Assembly: GCA_947588745.1 (NCBI GenBank)
Contig: CANPYW010000022.1
Span: forward strand, 1 to 35,161
Direction of reading: 5' to 3'
DNA from: Candidatus Gastranaerophilales bacterium
GTDB lineage: Bacteria > Cyanobacteriota > Vampirovibrionia > Gastranaerophilales > Gastranaerophilaceae
DNA length: 35,161 nucleotides
Shown: one piece after another, positions 32,559-35,161 of the stretch
Layout: every line of letters begins with the position of its first letter
Numbering within the stretch: the first letter of the stretch is position 1
Position numbers and translations under genes: made by a program
The notes under the pieces: model-generated
Databases searched by the model: none
What the model was told of the DNA's origin: nothing
The model's input: only the letters and a program-made list of their open reading frames with translations

Positions 32559-33947
32559 ATGTTATCCAAGTATTTAATTCTAAGTATTTTATTTTTTATA
32601 TGCTTTTTTTTAAATTCTTCTTTTGCTATTGAGGAAATAGATAATGACGTACAAAATAACGTACAAACATTAGTTCCTGAAGCTGATAATGTTAAAGCGA
32701 AATTATCCGCAAAAATTAGTTATGATGACATATTAAATAAGGCAAAAGAACACTCTTTTGATTTACAGCTTGCGGATTTTGATACTTTTATCGCCAAAAC
32801 AGGAATAAAATCGGCACGTTCCGAATATTTCCCGAAACTTGCTGCAAGTGCAAACGCTGAATACAATAAAAGTTTTGCGGATATGCCTTTTTCCGTCTAT
32901 GTGGGCGATTCTTTTGTTAACCCGTATACCAGATATCAATCGTTATTCGGGCTTACATTAAGTTATAATGTATTTGATTTTGGTGTTAGAAAAGGTCATC
33001 TTGATATGGCAAAAGAAGACACCTATATGAAAGAGCTTATTCAAAAAGGTCAGCTTCAAGAGCTTAACTTGAATATAACCGATTTATATTTTAAAATCCT
33101 TCTTGCAAAAAAACAAATTGATTTGAACGAACAGATTTTGAAGCTCGGGGAAAAAAATCTTGAAATGAAATCAAGATTGTTTAAAATTAAAGAACTTTCA
33201 AAAAATGAACTTAATACACAAATTGTAGAAAATAAAAAAGCATCAAGAAATTTATTTGAGTTAAAGGCTATGCTAGCTGAAAATCTTCATTATTTAGAGT
33301 TCTATACGGGTGAAGAATACGATATTGAAAATTTATCCGTTGAAGATGTTCAAAAACCTGAATTTGATCCGTTTAGTTATAATGATTACACTCAAAGTGT
33401 AACTTATGATATCCAAAATGCAGCTATAGCTAAAAAAGAACAAGAATTGAAGATAGTGAAAAGGACTAATTTCCCTAAAGTAAATTTATATTCAAAGTAT
33501 TACTTATATGATTCCCATACTACCAACTATCTTAAAACGCTCGGTATAGAGCCTTCAAACTGGTCTATAGGTGCAAGTGTAAACATGCCTGTATTTGACG
33601 GATTAAAGAACAGTGCGGATATAGATAAAGCAAAATTAGAGCTTGCCCGTTTGTATGTAGAACGTGATAGAGCTTTGGCAGACTTGAAAAATAAAGTTAT
33701 GACGCTTCGTTCAAACTATTCTTATATGGAAAAACAGGTTGCGGACAGTGAACAGATACTAAAAGAACTACGTGACAATGAACTAAGTATGAACAGAATG
33801 CTAAAGAAGGGGCTTGTTTCTCCTATAGAGCTAACGCAGGCGAAACTTGATTTATTAGAGGAAGAAATTGAATATGAAAAGAACAGTTGGACTTTAATAT
33901 CAATTTTAAAAGCAATTCAGATACTTACAACTTATGACAAGGGATAG
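32559..33947 (+). CDS. TolC-family outer-membrane efflux protein
   Basis: 462 residues from ATG 32559 with a Sec signal peptide (cleavage near SSFA-IEE). Two OEP-type halves follow. The first includes DFDTFIAKTGIKSARSEYFPKLAASANAEYN, and the second KKEQELKIVKRTNFPKVNLYSKY and VNMPVFDGLKNSADIDKAK. Long helices (about 150-250 and 350-440) would form the periplasmic tunnel. It stops three bases before the HlyB-like gene, so it is probably the export pore of a type I secretion system. A weak ribosome binding site precedes the start. Confidence 0.93.
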   Translation: MLSKYLILSILFFICFFLNSSFAIEEIDNDVQNNVQTLVPEADNVKAKLSAKISYDDILNKAKEHSFDLQLADFDTFIAKTGIKSARSEYFPKLAASANAEYNKSFADMPFSVYVGDSFVNPYTRYQSLFGLTLSYNVFDFGVRKGHLDMAKEDTYMKELIQKGQLQELNLNITDLYFKILLAKKQIDLNEQILKLGEKNLEMKSRLFKIKELSKNELNTQIVENKKASRNLFELKAMLAENLHYLEFYTGEEYDIENLSVEDVQKPEFDPFSYNDYTQSVTYDIQNAAIAKKEQELKIVKRTNFPKVNLYSKYYLYDSHTTNYLKTLGIEPSNWSIGASVNMPVFDGLKNSADIDKAKLELARLYVERDRALADLKNKVMTLRSNYSYMEKQVADSEQILKELRDNELSMNRMLKKGLVSPIELTQAKLDLLEEEIEYEKNSWTLISILKAIQILTTYDKG

Positions 33948-33950
33948 TTA

Positions 33951-35161
33951 ATGCAAGAAAATATTGAAAAACGAAATATTAATACGGGACTTATAGCACT
34001 TTCCGTTGCGGCACAGATGAACGGCACGAATATAGATATGCGTGCCGTTGAAAAAGAGTACGGAATTGATTCTCCGGAACTTGAAAGTGCCGAGTTAATT
34101 CGTATTGCCAAAAATGCCGGGTTTAAAATAAAAAGCAAAAAAATTAATGTAAAAGAAGCTTTTTCAAAATATCCGGTTCCATTTATCGCTCAATTAAAAG
34201 AAACGGGCAAATATATTGTTATTTTGGGAATAAAAAAAGATGAAACGGGTTTATTAATTCTGGAGCCTCCCGAAAGAAACGCTAAAAGTATTACTGTTGA
34301 AGATTTCCAAAATATTATAAAAGATGAAATCATTGTTTTAAAATATAAAATGCTTAATAAAGAAGTCAAATTTGGCTTTAAATGGTTTTATTCAGAAATA
34401 ATTAAATATAAAAAGATTGTAGGTCAAGTTCTTTTAGGTTCTTTTGTAATTCAGTTATTTGGACTTGTTACTCCTTTATTTACTCAGGTAATTTTGGATA
34501 AAGTGCTTGTTCATAGAACAATATCCACCTTAAATGTTTTAGGTTTTGCATTTATAGTTATAGCACTGTTTGAATTTTTGCTTAATTTATCTAGAAATTA
34601 TATTTTTATACATACAACAAATAAAATTGATGCAAAACTTGGAGCAAAGCTGTTTAAACAGTTGTTCAGATTATATTATGTATATTTTGAAACAAGGCAG
34701 GTTGGTAACATAGCTGCAAGAGTAAGAGAACTTGACAGAATAAGAGAATTCATTACTGATAAATCAGTTTCCGTAATCATTGATGCATTCTTTTCCGTTG
34801 TATTCCTTGTAATAATGCTTGTATACAGTGTGCAATTAACTTGTGTTGCTTTGTTGTTCCTGTTCCTGACCTCAGTTTTATATTTATCAATAACGCCGAA
34901 TTTACGTGTTAAGTTGGAAGATAAATTCAGAATGGGTGCAGAGTCAAATTCGTATTTGGTTGAGTCCATAACCGGTATACAAACTGTAAAATCACTTGCT
35001 TTAGAAGGTTCAATGTTCAGAAAGTGGGAAGAAAAACTTGCTAATTATTTAAGGGCAAGTTTTAATCTGGCAATAGTAGGTAATTTTGCTGGTTCAATGT
35101 CAACATTGCTTCAAAAGTTAATGACTATTTCAATTCTATATTTAGGCGTTATGCTTGTAAT
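33951..35161 (+). CDS. HlyB-type ABC exporter of a type I secretion system (partial, 3' end outside window)
   Basis: At least 403 residues before the window ends. Residues 1-125 form a C39-like domain without the catalytic cysteine (it reads NTGLIALSVAAQ where peptidases have DCG), as in E. coli HlyB; the domain docks substrates instead of cutting them. The membrane domain is very close to HlyB by eye: GLVTPLFTQVILDKVLVHRT, TTNKIDAKLGAKLFKQLF, VGNIAARVRELDRIREF and SYLVESITGIQTVKSLALE. The nucleotide-binding domain lies beyond the edge. The start is ATG 33951. A HlyD-like adaptor is expected next, but cannot be seen. The substrate is unknown. Confidence 0.95.
   Translation, partial: MQENIEKRNINTGLIALSVAAQMNGTNIDMRAVEKEYGIDSPELESAELIRIAKNAGFKIKSKKINVKEAFSKYPVPFIAQLKETGKYIVILGIKKDETGLLILEPPERNAKSITVEDFQNIIKDEIIVLKYKMLNKEVKFGFKWFYSEIIKYKKIVGQVLLGSFVIQLFGLVTPLFTQVILDKVLVHRTISTLNVLGFAFIVIALFEFLLNLSRNYIFIHTTNKIDAKLGAKLFKQLFRLYYVYFETRQVGNIAARVRELDRIREFITDKSVSVIIDAFFSVVFLVIMLVYSVQLTCVALLFLFLTSVLYLSITPNLRVKLEDKFRMGAESNSYLVESITGIQTVKSLALEGSMFRKWEEKLANYLRASFNLAIVGNFAGSMSTLLQKLMTISILYLGVMLV

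Overview
This is AT-rich bacterial DNA with short intergenic gaps and strong AAGGAG-type ribosome binding sites. The cell is probably diderm: there is a heptosyltransferase-like GT9 enzyme, a TolC-family outer-membrane protein and a HlyB-type exporter. Two unrelated small proteins begin with the same short tag (N-terminal ...ISFG). From memory this habit, the low GC, the Thermotoga-type ferredoxin and the GerMN/DUF2993 envelope proteins fit the gut Melainabacteria/Gastranaerophilales (non-photosynthetic relatives of Cyanobacteria). That placement is an inference and was not tested against a database.

Layout. 1-500: a CAU-anticodon tRNA on the minus strand. Upstream of it lie two near-identical 101-bp tandem repeats and a partial third copy, each carrying the first 11 nt of the tRNA, then a strong leftward promoter. 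500-4853: an HNH-like small protein, a single-cluster ferredoxin, the mnmA-nadA pair and a large acidic protein of unknown function. 4972-15983: one long leftward cluster, probably an operon from a TTTACA-17-TATAAT promoter: glyA, wecA/tagO-like, def, fmt, aroH, a PurD-like protein, rnpM(ylxR), infB, rbfA, truB, a DUF2993-like secreted protein and a GerMN protein. Most junctions overlap or are a few bases apart. The cluster joins one-carbon supply (GlyA), initiator formylation and deformylation (Fmt, Def), IF-2 and ribosome/tRNA maturation.

16097-17801: divergent dnaJ-like and queE. 17867-22595: leftward ileS, mscL with a zinc-ribbon tail, an ISFG-tagged protein, a LOG-family protein and a small hypothetical. 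22779-30143: rightward GT9 glycosyltransferase, a GAF-GGDEF-HD-GYP-like signalling protein, fabF, an ISFG-tagged GNAT-like protein and a NfeD/YuaF-like plus flotillin pair. 30209-32417: leftward mscS, a secreted hypothetical and a degenerate M48-like protein. 32559-end: rightward TolC-family protein and a HlyB-type ABC exporter cut by the window edge, probably a type I secretion locus.

Most of the window is housekeeping. The unusual material is: the tRNA-end tandem repeats; three proteins that look like enzymes stripped of catalytic residues (the PurD-like ATP-grasp, the M48-like peptidase, the HD-GYP half of the diguanylate cyclase); an MnmA lacking one canonical catalytic cysteine; a DnaJ with half a zinc-finger domain; and the shared ISFG N-terminus. 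I found no CRISPR array, insertion sequence or phage module.
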